Source: a virus. From it: a stretch of DNA of 28,158 nucleotides. Each line of letters begins with the position of its first letter. Positions within the stretch are counted from its first letter, which is position 1. Shown one piece after another: positions 14,677 to 22,922 of this stretch. Position numbers and translations under genes: made by a program. The stretch covers positions 1-28,158 of the IMG/VR virus record IMGVR_UViG_3300042691_006756. One strand, given 5' to 3'. Under the pieces are notes generated by a model. That model was not told the origin of the DNA. It did no database searches and was given only the letters and a program-made list of their open reading frames with translations.

Positions 14677-17600
14677 ATGTTTGTTAGCGAAGCATTAAAG
14701 ACACATCTAGAAACATCAGCAACAATACAGCTAAGATCTTTAGTCCTGGCTGAGTGGAATATGAATATGCCAGATAATATTTTTAAAACTGGTAATTATA
14801 GATACAGACCAACTGATAGCAATGTTCAGTACAGAACTTTGCCAATAAGCTTTGATCCTCTAGATGTAGGAAATTATTATACTGGCGCTACAGATGCAGA
14901 TGTAGTTGTAGATGGTGGATTTACTAATTCTGGTACCCCTCAAAAATTTACACTTAAAGATGAAAAAATAAAGATGCTTTATTCTTTAGAAGATTGTTTA
15001 AAACCATTTAGACCAAGATCTGGAATTAATAAAGCAGTATTTTTTGAAAACAATAATGTAAATAATTTTACTACTACAGCATTAACGCTTCCTAATACTG
15101 CACAGTATGAAGCATTGCGTGAAAGAGCTAACGGAGCATTTGCACAAAGACCACGGTATTATATGGGTTCAAGATATGATCAGTTTAGATACTGGACTTC
15201 TTTTAGAACAGAAAACAATATTGAGCGTGGTATTGCTACAAATATATCTAATGGTTTAAACTATATTGATGATGCAGTTCCATTTGTAGTATATAAAAAC
15301 AATGTACCAGCAAATAGAATAATTGTAAAGATGCAAACAAATGTTGGGGATATTGATTTAGGACCATTTACAACAGCTACTGGACAGGTAGCAGATCCTA
15401 TGTATGGAAATGCAAATAAAACAACTCCAGTTAAATGGAAAATAGAATATCTAAAAGAAGACAACTGGGTAAGTGCTATTTCTTTTGATGAAAACTCAGT
15501 AAGAAATGACAACTCTCCAATCATAGGTCCAGATGGATACGTTGACATACAGTACGGCCTTATAGTTCCAGATAAGTACAAGTCTATTTTTATATTTGCA
15601 GAAACCCTATCGTCTGAAACATTGTTGCCAGAAAAATCAGTTATTGGATATTCATATCTTGTTATAGAAAATGAAAATAATATTGGAACATTTTTTATTT
15701 GGACTGGAGAAGAATACGAAGAGTTTATTCCAGACTATGGATGGACTCTTAGCGACGATTCTATAAATAAAAATACAAGTTTTTTAACTGATTTTACCTC
15801 ACCATTAAGTTTTAATGATTCAGTTGGTGGCGGTACAAAATATAGAGAATTTGAATATATTCGTGGTATAAGAATAGTTGTTGAAACTATGAATAAGTTT
15901 GACTCTACTTTCGATTTAATTGAAATGTCACCAAGATTAGTAGCAGATATCTCTGATAAAGTTATAGAGTATAAGGTTACTAAAGTATTATCTGATATTG
16001 GTGTAACTTCGCTTCCAGTTGGACAACTTCTTGCTTCAGTCGGACAGATGTCTATTTTTGATGATGATCAAGCATTTAATTCTAATAATACAAACAGCAT
16101 TATTAAAGATTATGTAAGAAAAAATATTAAGTTTACGTTTTATGAAATAATTCAAAATGTTGATGATTTTGATTATTATGTTCCAATAAAATCTTTATAC
16201 TCAGAAGGTATGCCTCAAGCAGACATTACTGCAGGAACCATATCTATTGACCTTCGTGACTTTTTCTTTTTCTTAGAGTCAATGCCAGCTCCAAGACTAC
16301 TACTAACAGATGTATCTTTAAGTTTTGCTATTTCTACTATGTTAGATTTTATTGGTTTTTCAAACTATACATTTAAGAGATTGCCAGATGAAGATGAACC
16401 AATCATTCCATATTTTTTTGTTGCTCCAGATCAAAATGTTGCAGAAATATTAAATCAATTAGCGATATCAACTCAAACAGCAATGTTTTTTGATGAATAT
16501 AACAACTTTGTTGTAATGAGCAAAAATTATCTAATGCCTAGCGTGGACGATAGAGCAACTGACATTATTCTTTCTGGATCTAATAATCAAACAAATACTG
16601 GAGTAGTGCAGAATGCTACATCTGGAATACTTCCAAATATAGTCTCAATATCTTCTCAAGATACTAAAGTATATAATAACGGAAAAATAAATTATACAAC
16701 TAGATATATTCAAAGAACATATCCATCATTAAAACTTGCAAGCATGATTGATCGTGAAAAAAATTGGACATACCTACCAGTTCTTTTGTGGGAGGTAGCA
16801 GGCGATGAATTTACTAAAACCGTGAATGAATCTGTACAAAAGCAAAGTAACTACGTTTTAGGTGCAATGCCACTTAATGCAAATTTGTCTAGCGCATTAC
16901 CAACTGTTATAAATAATAATGTTATAAATAATATAATGGATCTTGGTGAAAATGTTTATTGGCTAACAAGATATCAGGGATATTTTTATGCCAATGGAGA
17001 AATAATTAAGTATGATGCCGCACAGTTTAATATAACTGGTATTGGAAATGTTTGGATTACAAGCAATCAAGAATACCAAAGATATTTTGCAAACCTGCCA
17101 TTCAATGGAAAAATTTATCCAACTGGCCTTGTAAGAATATACTCTGTTCCTTATTATGAAACAATAGGCGGTATTGAAAGATTAAAGTCTGGTCCAGTTT
17201 ACGAACATGGTCGTGGACAGTTTGGAACCACAATTACAGATCATTATGCAGGATTGAACAGTTACTGGTCAGACAACAATTATGTTCGTGGATGCAATAT
17301 GCAGTCCCAATATTTATTTACAACAGAGATAGACCCACAGATACCATCAACCACAATTGGATCAGCAGGGGTAGAGTTATCAGTAGCAAGATCAACAACT
17401 AGAAATGGTATTATTAAAAACTTTATGGCTACAAGCTATCTGTCTGAGACAGAAGCAAATACATTAAAAACTGTTCAGTCTGGAACTATACAATCATCTG
17501 CTTTAGTAATGAATGGACCATCATTTAGAACAAATGAAAACCCACTAAACTTTGTTTCTTATCAATATAAGCAATTAGATAATGCTTATAAACATTTTGG

Positions 17601-19068
17601 TACTAGAATGAGAATTATTGGCAAAATAGAAAGTAGCGAGGTAAGGGGTCAAACTCCAGTTGGATCAATTCCATATTATCAGGTACCTGGAATAGATCCA
17701 AGTAAAAGTATTACGCTTGGAGGTGGGTCTGGAGGAATTGCAGTATTGCTAAATCCAAATACCAATGTTGGGTATTATTTTGAAATAATAGCAATGAATG
17801 AAGCAAATATTGATTCATATTTAAAATTAAATGATGCTGGCGAATCAGAAATTTCTTTAAACAATGTTGTTTTTTATAAGATTAAAAAAGATTCATCTAG
17901 TAACGATGCTATACCAGTTAAGCTATGGGGAGGGATAACGAGCATTGTAGTAGATGATGGTAGATTTACTGGACAATACAGAATGGCTGCAGAAGAAATA
18001 CCAACAGTATATGACTTAGCAGTTGAATATCAGGATATTGGTGGTACACGTAGATTCTATTTATATATTAATAATACATTAATTAAAGTGATAGACGACA
18101 CAGATCCACTTCCAATTTATAATAACATGGCACCTTTTGTACGTGGTTCAGCTAGAGTTATGTTTGAAAATCTATATGCTTTATCAGAAAACTATGCTCA
18201 AAACTCAGTGTTTTCAACAGTTGATCTTAGATCGCCATCAGGCACGGTAGCATCAAATGCTCTTGCTTTTGGAGACGGGATAATTGACGCTGATGAATCA
18301 TTTAGAAAATATGCAATGAGCGGCATAGTAAATTCTACGTATCTCTCTGGATTAAGCTCACAACAACCTCCAGCATACAAAATGTATTATGAAGAGTTTG
18401 GAACAATTATGCGTGAATGTGCATATTTTGATATTAAATATGATCGTGCTTATCCAGCACTTTACGCTAAACTATCTCCAACATTTAATAGAATTAAAGG
18501 CTACACAGTTTCTGGATTTCAAGCAGACTCCTATGGTGCAGAATTTTTAATATTTAACAATACAGATAAAGCCCTATCTCTTGATGAAACTACAGGAAAT
18601 TATTTAAGAATACAGGGTGTAACTTTTACACAAGATACGTCGCATGAGTTAACGGTAGATGAATATTTTTCAAAAAGATCAAACTTCTCTACACCACAAC
18701 TCAGTGGAAGTACCCTTACCGTTTCGCCCACGGTAGAGCAGCAAAAATATGACAAGATTAAGCTTAGTAGATTGATATATGGAAATAATGAGTTTGCTAT
18801 AGATAGTCCATATATTCAAACACAGGATGATGCAAATAAACTAATGGGTTGGATTATTGAAAAAGTTATGAACCCACGAAAATCTATAGGAATTAATATG
18901 TTTTCTATTCCCACACTTCAGCTTGGAGATATAGTTACAGTTTCCTATCAAAATAGCGATGGACTAGACTTAGTGGCAGATTCTGGAGAAAGATTTGTAG
19001 TGTATAATATTGAATATTCTAGAAGTAATACTGGTCCTTCTATGATAGTTTATCTGAGTGAGGTATAA
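14677..19068 (+). CDS. Baseplate hub / tail-associated minor tail protein with lectin-like insert
   Basis: 1463 residues. Residues about 545-625 (SLSFAISTMLDFIGFSNYTF ... NVAEILNQLAISTQTAMFFDE) and the C-terminal 90 residues (IQTQDDANKLMGWIIEKVMN, then LQLGDIVTVSY and RFVVYNIEYSRS) look like domains of phage tail hub (gp27/Tal-like) proteins of actinophages. Residues about 949-1170 resemble a concanavalin A/LamG-type sandwich: GTRMRIIGKI, GYYFEIIAMN, YDLAVEYQDIGGTRRFYLYINN and a final ARVMFENLYAL strand. That fold commonly binds sugars, so this part may recognise host surface glycans. Residues about 1210-1360 form another conserved-looking block (REC.YFD.KYDRAYPAL). The start follows the preceding stop directly, with AGAGG upstream. 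No lytic peptidase or muramidase motif was recognised. Confidence 0.75.
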   Translation: MFVSEALKTHLETSATIQLRSLVLAEWNMNMPDNIFKTGNYRYRPTDSNVQYRTLPISFDPLDVGNYYTGATDADVVVDGGFTNSGTPQKFTLKDEKIKMLYSLEDCLKPFRPRSGINKAVFFENNNVNNFTTTALTLPNTAQYEALRERANGAFAQRPRYYMGSRYDQFRYWTSFRTENNIERGIATNISNGLNYIDDAVPFVVYKNNVPANRIIVKMQTNVGDIDLGPFTTATGQVADPMYGNANKTTPVKWKIEYLKEDNWVSAISFDENSVRNDNSPIIGPDGYVDIQYGLIVPDKYKSIFIFAETLSSETLLPEKSVIGYSYLVIENENNIGTFFIWTGEEYEEFIPDYGWTLSDDSINKNTSFLTDFTSPLSFNDSVGGGTKYREFEYIRGIRIVVETMNKFDSTFDLIEMSPRLVADISDKVIEYKVTKVLSDIGVTSLPVGQLLASVGQMSIFDDDQAFNSNNTNSIIKDYVRKNIKFTFYEIIQNVDDFDYYVPIKSLYSEGMPQADITAGTISIDLRDFFFFLESMPAPRLLLTDVSLSFAISTMLDFIGFSNYTFKRLPDEDEPIIPYFFVAPDQNVAEILNQLAISTQTAMFFDEYNNFVVMSKNYLMPSVDDRATDIILSGSNNQTNTGVVQNATSGILPNIVSISSQDTKVYNNGKINYTTRYIQRTYPSLKLASMIDREKNWTYLPVLLWEVAGDEFTKTVNESVQKQSNYVLGAMPLNANLSSALPTVINNNVINNIMDLGENVYWLTRYQGYFYANGEIIKYDAAQFNITGIGNVWITSNQEYQRYFANLPFNGKIYPTGLVRIYSVPYYETIGGIERLKSGPVYEHGRGQFGTTITDHYAGLNSYWSDNNYVRGCNMQSQYLFTTEIDPQIPSTTIGSAGVELSVARSTTRNGIIKNFMATSYLSETEANTLKTVQSGTIQSSALVMNGPSFRTNENPLNFVSYQYKQLDNAYKHFGTRMRIIGKIESSEVRGQTPVGSIPYYQVPGIDPSKSITLGGGSGGIAVLLNPNTNVGYYFEIIAMNEANIDSYLKLNDAGESEISLNNVVFYKIKKDSSSNDAIPVKLWGGITSIVVDDGRFTGQYRMAAEEIPTVYDLAVEYQDIGGTRRFYLYINNTLIKVIDDTDPLPIYNNMAPFVRGSARVMFENLYALSENYAQNSVFSTVDLRSPSGTVASNALAFGDGIIDADESFRKYAMSGIVNSTYLSGLSSQQPPAYKMYYEEFGTIMRECAYFDIKYDRAYPALYAKLSPTFNRIKGYTVSGFQADSYGAEFLIFNNTDKALSLDETTGNYLRIQGVTFTQDTSHELTVDEYFSKRSNFSTPQLSGSTLTVSPTVEQQKYDKIKLSRLIYGNNEFAIDSPYIQTQDDANKLMGWIIEKVMNPRKSIGINMFSIPTLQLGDIVTVSYQNSDGLDLVADSGERFVVYNIEYSRSNTGPSMIVYLSEV

Positions 19069-19862
19069 TGCCACAATTAAATGGAATTGAGATACCGCAA
19101 CATTTATGGGATTCTTTAGGAACAGCTAGACAACAACAGTGGACTGGAAATCCAGAATACACAGTGCCTTATTTTAATGAAGATAATCAACTAATTGGTG
19201 TTGGATCAGAAAAAGGAATTCACTGGGGATGGGGAACTGTAAGGTCAAACGCTGGTGTAGTTTCTAATACTGGTCATAGACCATATCTTAATATTCCAAA
19301 TGTTTCAACAACCGAAACCTCTACTAGTACCAATACTGGATCTGTACAACCAGACCCAACTCCAGTAGCAGCAACCCCACCAACTCCACTATCCACATCC
19401 CTAGTATCATCTCCAGTAGTTACTCAGGCTGCGCCAGAACCAGTCAAAACTGCCCCAATAGACACAATCTTATTAAATAGTGAATCAATACCAATAGAGC
19501 TAATGACTGACCTAATATTTGAAAATATTGGTGGTCAAGAGTTAATTAATATTGCCAGAAATGATACAGTTAATGGTCAAAATATTATTTATCAGCCTAT
19601 CAAAAATTTGGCTAGAATACAGCAAGAATATAACCCTAATAATATAATTTCTCTTCAATCAACATCAGATAAATATTTTCAAAATTTTGCAATTAAGTTA
19701 AATAATAAAATACCAAATGTTGGAAATGGTCCAGCAGGGACTAATGTTTATATAGATCCAGAAACTGGAGACCTAGTTATAGAGGCTGTCAACTTAGAAG
19801 AAGATGAACAAATAGAAGTTCAAATAACCACTAATGGTACAATATATGAGGCGGAACTATGA
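19068..19862 (+). CDS. Minor tail protein with Pro/Thr/Ser linker
   Basis: 264 residues in three parts. Residues 1-75 are a small Trp-rich module (LWDSLGTARQQQWTGNPEY; HWGWGTVRS), which reads as though describing or binding a peptide or sugar surface. Residues about 80-131 are a low-complexity Thr/Ser/Pro/Ala/Val linker. Residues about 135-264 are a folded domain beginning IPIELMTDLIFENIGGQELI, with IYQPIKNLARIQQEYNPNNI and a strand-rich end (TNVYIDPETGDLVIEAVNL). This C-terminal module is like one found in tail proteins of actinophages, where it probably attaches the protein to the hub. The gene lies in the coupled tail block (TAATG before, ATGA after). Exact role unknown; a tail-tip or fibre adaptor is likely. 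Confidence 0.55.
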   Translation: MPQLNGIEIPQHLWDSLGTARQQQWTGNPEYTVPYFNEDNQLIGVGSEKGIHWGWGTVRSNAGVVSNTGHRPYLNIPNVSTTETSTSTNTGSVQPDPTPVAATPPTPLSTSLVSSPVVTQAAPEPVKTAPIDTILLNSESIPIELMTDLIFENIGGQELINIARNDTVNGQNIIYQPIKNLARIQQEYNPNNIISLQSTSDKYFQNFAIKLNNKIPNVGNGPAGTNVYIDPETGDLVIEAVNLEEDEQIEVQITTNGTIYEAEL

Positions 19863-21013
19863 TAACTGACAAAGGCAAATCCATAATTGGAAAATATTTA
19901 ATTGGTCAAGCACCAGCTTATGCCTCCTATATAGCAGTAGGTTGTGGTGCACAGCCACTATTAACTTCTACCCCATACGGAGATTATTCAGAAAAAGAAA
20001 ATTTAGACTTTGAAATGTTTCGTGTTCCAATTTCGTCTAGAGGTTTTGTAAATGATGGTGGTACAGAAAAAATCGTTTTAACGGCAGAATTACCAACAGA
20101 AGAAAGATACGAAATAACAGAAATAGGATTATATTCCGCTGGTTCTAATCCATCTGCTGGAGCATACGACAGCAAAACTGTATTTGCTTTTACACAAGGA
20201 GAAAATTGGCAACATCATACTGCCACCGCAGCTACCGCCATTCCAACAATATCTGAGCCATTGGATGATCCAAATGATGATAATATTATTGCTACAAATG
20301 ATTTAGTATTTCAGACTAATGCGGATAATGCTATATTTTTTAAATCTCCTAGACCAGAAAGATATGAACGTTGTAGATTTTTAAATAATATGATTGTTAT
20401 GCGTGGAGACGATGCAGACATAACAATAGATATGTCAACAGGATCTCCTTCTGGACATTTTTATGTGGAGCCTGGATCAAATCATATACATTTAACAAAT
20501 CCAGATGTAGATTTTACTAGAAACTCACCTACAGATGAACTTAGAATGGCTTTTTCTATTATTAATAAAGATGGAGACTCTACATCTGCTCCAGACCTTG
20601 TTAGAGTTTTAGTAGATTTTGCATCAACAGATGATCCATCAGCAGAGAACTTTGCTAGATTTGAAATTGAGCTAGAAAATAGTGGCGGTACTGGAGGAGG
20701 AGAATATAATCTTGATGATAATAGATATTATGTAGTATCCACTCAATTACAAAATCTATATATAACTCCAAACTTTACCTGGAACGCAGTTACTGTAGTT
20801 AAAATATATGCTTGTGCAATGATAGATAATGTCCCATCAGATCAATATTATATTGCTCTTGATGCTCTTAGACTTGAAAATGTTTCAACTGTAAATCCTT
20901 TATATGGAATGACGGGGTATACAGTTGTTAAAGATTCAGAAGCTACAACAATTATTAAACCATCAAACACAAGTAATTATATTGAATTTAGATTTTCTAT
21001 TGGAGTAACATAA
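19859..21013 (+). CDS. Minor tail / baseplate-type structural protein
   Basis: 384 residues. The first ~110 residues (ITDKGKSIIGKYLIGQAPAY, ASYIAVGCGAQP, then SRGFVNDGGTEKIVLTAELP and RYEITEIGLYSAG) form a module seen at the N-terminus of many phage tail and fibre proteins, where it anchors to the baseplate. The remainder is beta-rich and acidic, with strands such as RVLVDFAST, NFARFEIELEN, RYYVVSTQLQNLYI and VVKIYACAMID, suggestive of a carbohydrate-binding-type sandwich at the tip. No catalytic motif is seen. It starts in an ATGA overlap with the gene before and ends in a TAATG overlap with the next, so it is translated with them. A receptor-binding or fibre-base role is inferred. Confidence 0.6.
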   Translation: MITDKGKSIIGKYLIGQAPAYASYIAVGCGAQPLLTSTPYGDYSEKENLDFEMFRVPISSRGFVNDGGTEKIVLTAELPTEERYEITEIGLYSAGSNPSAGAYDSKTVFAFTQGENWQHHTATAATAIPTISEPLDDPNDDNIIATNDLVFQTNADNAIFFKSPRPERYERCRFLNNMIVMRGDDADITIDMSTGSPSGHFYVEPGSNHIHLTNPDVDFTRNSPTDELRMAFSIINKDGDSTSAPDLVRVLVDFASTDDPSAENFARFEIELENSGGTGGGEYNLDDNRYYVVSTQLQNLYITPNFTWNAVTVVKIYACAMIDNVPSDQYYIALDALRLENVSTVNPLYGMTGYTVVKDSEATTIIKPSNTSNYIEFRFSIGVT

Positions 21014-21543
21014 TGGCAGATAGTGGAATAAAGCAATACAGAGTTCCAATTTCAGATATGCCAGCTATAAGTAGCGTATATGAAGGATATGATGTTAGAT
21101 ATAGAGTTATATCAGAAGATAGAAACAGAACATCTCATTGGTCTCCTATACAATTAATACAGCCAGATTATACATTTGTTCCTGGCAGTGTATCTTTTAA
21201 TAAAGCAGGAAGCATTGCCTCTATAGTTTGGGATTCTGTTGAAGTAACAAAAATATACAATTCAAAAACATATTCAATATCTAAATCTCATGAATATGAT
21301 ATTTGGATTAGATGGGACCGTGGTAGTGGAGACGGCGACTGGCTATATAAAGAAAGAATAGATACAACATCTTTGTCAATTCCAATTCCATCAACATGGA
21401 CTATTGATGGAGTGGTTCAGCCAACAACCCCAAATAGAATGAGCATTGAAATATATTTAAAAGGTGATCCAGCAGAAAGAGCAGACGGGGCTCCTGGGAC
21501 ACCATTTTTAAAAGTATATAGGCTGTTAAACGAAACAGTGTAA
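21013..21543 (+). CDS. Minor tail protein with fibronectin III-like domain
   Basis: 176 residues, mostly beta strands. The N-terminal half has the look of a fibronectin type III domain (YEGYDVRYRVISEDRNRTSHWSPI: strand, polar turn, then the S.WSP ending common in such domains). The second half contains SHEYDIWIRWDRGSGDGDW and a C-terminal strand block (RMSIEIYLKGDP ... FLKVYRLLNETV), possibly a second similar domain. Such domains are common in the tail tips and fibres of phages and help in weak surface binding. It is coupled to the gene before (TAATG) and followed by an unusual short tandem repeat in front of the next gene. Confidence 0.55.
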   Translation: MADSGIKQYRVPISDMPAISSVYEGYDVRYRVISEDRNRTSHWSPIQLIQPDYTFVPGSVSFNKAGSIASIVWDSVEVTKIYNSKTYSISKSHEYDIWIRWDRGSGDGDWLYKERIDTTSLSIPIPSTWTIDGVVQPTTPNRMSIEIYLKGDPAERADGAPGTPFLKVYRLLNETV

Positions 21544-21552
21544 TGATATAAT
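21544..21552 (+). promoter_or_regulatory. Extended -10-like promoter before the last tail gene
   Basis: TGATATAAT (TG 21544-21545, TATAAT 21547-21552) lies immediately after the stop of the previous gene and nine bases before the ATG at 21562. Transcription would start almost at the start codon, giving a leaderless or nearly leaderless message. No -35 is evident. The element is part of a tandem repeat, so it could also be a by-product of that duplication. Confidence 0.4.
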
Positions 21553-21565
21553 GGAGATATAATGG
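21545..21565 (+). repeat. Tandem 10-base repeat spanning the start codon
   Basis: GATATAATGG occurs twice with one base between (21545-21554 and 21556-21565). The second copy contains the real start ATG (21562). The first contains an out-of-frame ATG (21551) that opens a 3-codon ORF, Met-Glu-Ile-stop, whose TAA overlaps the real ATG. Confidence 0.7.
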
Positions 21566-22005
21566 CAAAGATACCACTACCAGAACGAGGACAGCCACTA
21601 GATGTTTCATACATCTACCAGCTTGCCGATGCTTTTAACGATATGTCTGATAGCATATCTAGTAATGTTTATAACTATACAACTATAGATACAATTTCTG
21701 CAGGAACACAAAATATTCCAACATCTCAGGCAAGACTAGTTGCAAAAATTGTTAATGTTGCCAATAACTCAATTGTAAACGCAGGTAACGAAAAATCATT
21801 TTCTATCACGTTTGACACTGGTTTTAAATATGCTCCAGTAGCTACAGCATCTCCAGTAAATATTGGCGGTACGCAGGCAGGGCAAAATGTAACAGTAGTA
21901 CTAACTAGCATCACTACGTCTGGCGTCAATGGAATAGTTAGGTTTAATGCATCTGGAGATCTTTCAGTTTCTGTACACCTAATAGCAGTAGGTGTGCCAA
22001 ATTAA
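21562..22005 (+). CDS. Small tail fibre / minor tail protein
   Basis: 147 residues. Residues 1-35 (RGQPLDVSYIYQLADAFNDM) look like a helical attachment segment. The rest is a single beta sandwich with regular alternation (SFSITFDTGFKYAPVATASP, NVTVVLTSITTSGVNGIVRF, LSVSVHLIAVGVPN) like the tips of small phage fibre proteins, where the last strand forms the end. It is the last gene of the tail module; a zinc-ribbon gene follows after one base. GGAG five bases before the ATG is a usable ribosome site on read-through transcripts. An extended -10 nine bases upstream could give a leaderless one. Receptor binding is plausible but not shown. Confidence 0.6.
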   Translation: MAKIPLPERGQPLDVSYIYQLADAFNDMSDSISSNVYNYTTIDTISAGTQNIPTSQARLVAKIVNVANNSIVNAGNEKSFSITFDTGFKYAPVATASPVNIGGTQAGQNVTVVLTSITTSGVNGIVRFNASGDLSVSVHLIAVGVPN

Positions 22006-22006
22006 T

Positions 22007-22198
22007 ATGATCAATTGTAAAAAATGTAATGGGAGAATGTTTGTTGATAGATTATTTTCTAGTGAAATGCATCTTGAAACATATTGCATTTCGTGTGGAT
22101 TTAGAAAATTTTTTCATCCTCCTGCACAATCTCAGGAGGGCTCATGGCTTCTAAAAGTAGAGCAGACAAGAGCGAAAAATACAATAGCCAGCCTGTAA
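22007..22198 (+). CDS. Small zinc-ribbon protein
   Basis: 63 residues with two CxxC knuckles, C4-C7 and C27-C30, spaced as in zinc ribbons. This is likely a small nucleic-acid- or protein-binding factor. I chose the ATG at 22007, one base after the previous stop and just before the first Cys, over the in-frame GTG at 21992; neither has a clear Shine-Dalgarno, so it probably relies on re-initiation. The last 55 bases overlap the next gene in another frame. The C-terminal residues after about 38 may be constrained mainly by that overlap. Inside it, at 22117-22140, lies a hairpin that masks the next gene's ribosome site, so translating this ORF probably switches on the next one. Precise function unknown. 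Confidence 0.6.
   Translation: MINCKKCNGRMFVDRLFSSEMHLETYCISCGFRKFFHPPAQSQEGSWLLKVEQTRAKNTIASL
22117..22140 (+). promoter_or_regulatory. Hairpin masking the Shine-Dalgarno of the helix-turn-helix gene
   Basis: CCTCCTG (22118-22124) is perfectly complementary to CAGGAGG (22133-22139) with an 8-base loop; a T-G wobble (22117/22140) can add an eighth pair. The right arm contains the AGGAGG that precedes the ATG at 22144. The whole structure lies inside the zinc-ribbon ORF, so ribosomes reading that ORF would melt it. No T-run follows, so it is not a terminator. Confidence 0.65.
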
Positions 22199-22689
22199 TA
22201 CCTGGAAACAAAACACTCTGGTTTTTAAATAATGATTTAGTAAGACTTTATCATAGTTCTCGTTCAACTGGAATGGTTACAGTTTACAATATTACAAAAG
22301 ATAGACTAGAAACATGTATGCGTAATGATTTTAGAAAAAATAGACAAAGAGCTTATACTGTAGCAGAAACTGCACGTCTTGTCAATAGGCATAGAAAATA
22401 TTTTCCATATTTAATTAAAAAAGGAATTATTCCAGCACCAACTGGTGCAAAAGTTAATGGTGAACGTGGATGGCAAATAAGATCTTATTACTCTGAGTCG
22501 CAAATAAAAAGTATTCGTGATATACTGGCAACTATACATAATGGCAGACCAAGAAAAGATAATTTAATAACAAATAACTCTATACCAACTTCTCAAGAAT
22601 TGACAAGAAAAATGGGTGATGGTATACTGGTTTATACAAAAACAGAAGATGGTAGATTTATTCCTGTTTGGGGAGAAAGTATTAATTAG
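22144..22689 (+). CDS. MerR-like helix-turn-helix DNA-binding protein with AT-hook
   Basis: 181 residues. Residues about 70-96 (YTVAETARLVNRHRKYFPYL, then IKKGIIPAP) match the winged helix-turn-helix of MerR/excisionase-type proteins. Residues about 108-131 (RGWQIRSYYSESQIKSI) fit the wing and following helix. G134-R-P-R-K is an AT-hook core, which suggests minor-groove contact in AT-rich DNA. The protein lies between tail and replication genes, a good place for a regulator of the late/early switch or of replication. AGGAGG is at ideal spacing but buried in a hairpin, so its output probably depends on translation of the overlapping zinc-ribbon gene. Target sites are unknown. An alternative is a structural DNA-binding protein. 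Confidence 0.7.
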   Translation: MASKSRADKSEKYNSQPVIPGNKTLWFLNNDLVRLYHSSRSTGMVTVYNITKDRLETCMRNDFRKNRQRAYTVAETARLVNRHRKYFPYLIKKGIIPAPTGAKVNGERGWQIRSYYSESQIKSIRDILATIHNGRPRKDNLITNNSIPTSQELTRKMGDGILVYTKTEDGRFIPVWGESIN

Positions 22690-22708
22690 CCTTATGAAGG
22701 AGGCAGTG

Positions 22709-22921
22709 GTGGAAGAAAGAAATGAAACAAAAGTAAATGTAACGCTTGGGTATACGCTTAATCTAGGTAATTTCCAATCTTTACGAGTTGACCTTGGTGT
22801 TATTGATCACGTTCGTGATGGAGAAACAACCAATGATGCTATGAATCGTGTTTATGATTTTGTAGAAGCAAAGGTTATTGAAAAGGTTCAAGAAGCAAAA
22901 GCTGAAATAGTAGAGCAATAA
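22709..22921 (+). CDS. Conserved small protein of the replication module, unknown function
   Basis: 70 residues from a GTG start. AAGGAGG (22697-22703) lies five bases before GTG 22709, the best-spaced start. GTG 22706 is too close, and ATG 22694 precedes the ribosome site. The longer in-frame start at 22616 is a shadow inside the previous gene. The product has a strand-rich core (VNVTLGYTLNLGNFQSLRVD), a turn (DHVRDGETT) and a C-terminal helix (MNRVYDFVEAKVIEKVQEAK). This compact beta-alpha shape recurs in small ORFs next to phage replication genes, but I do not know its role. It ends two bases before the next ATG, so it is coupled to it. Confidence 0.6.
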   Translation: MEERNETKVNVTLGYTLNLGNFQSLRVDLGVIDHVRDGETTNDAMNRVYDFVEAKVIEKVQEAKAEIVEQ

Positions 22922-22922
22922 T

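Noticed and set aside
22616-22708. Upstream starts for the small replication-module gene (22616, 22694, 22706)
   Set aside because: They lie within the previous gene or before or on top of the AAGGAGG; GTG 22709 has the right spacing.
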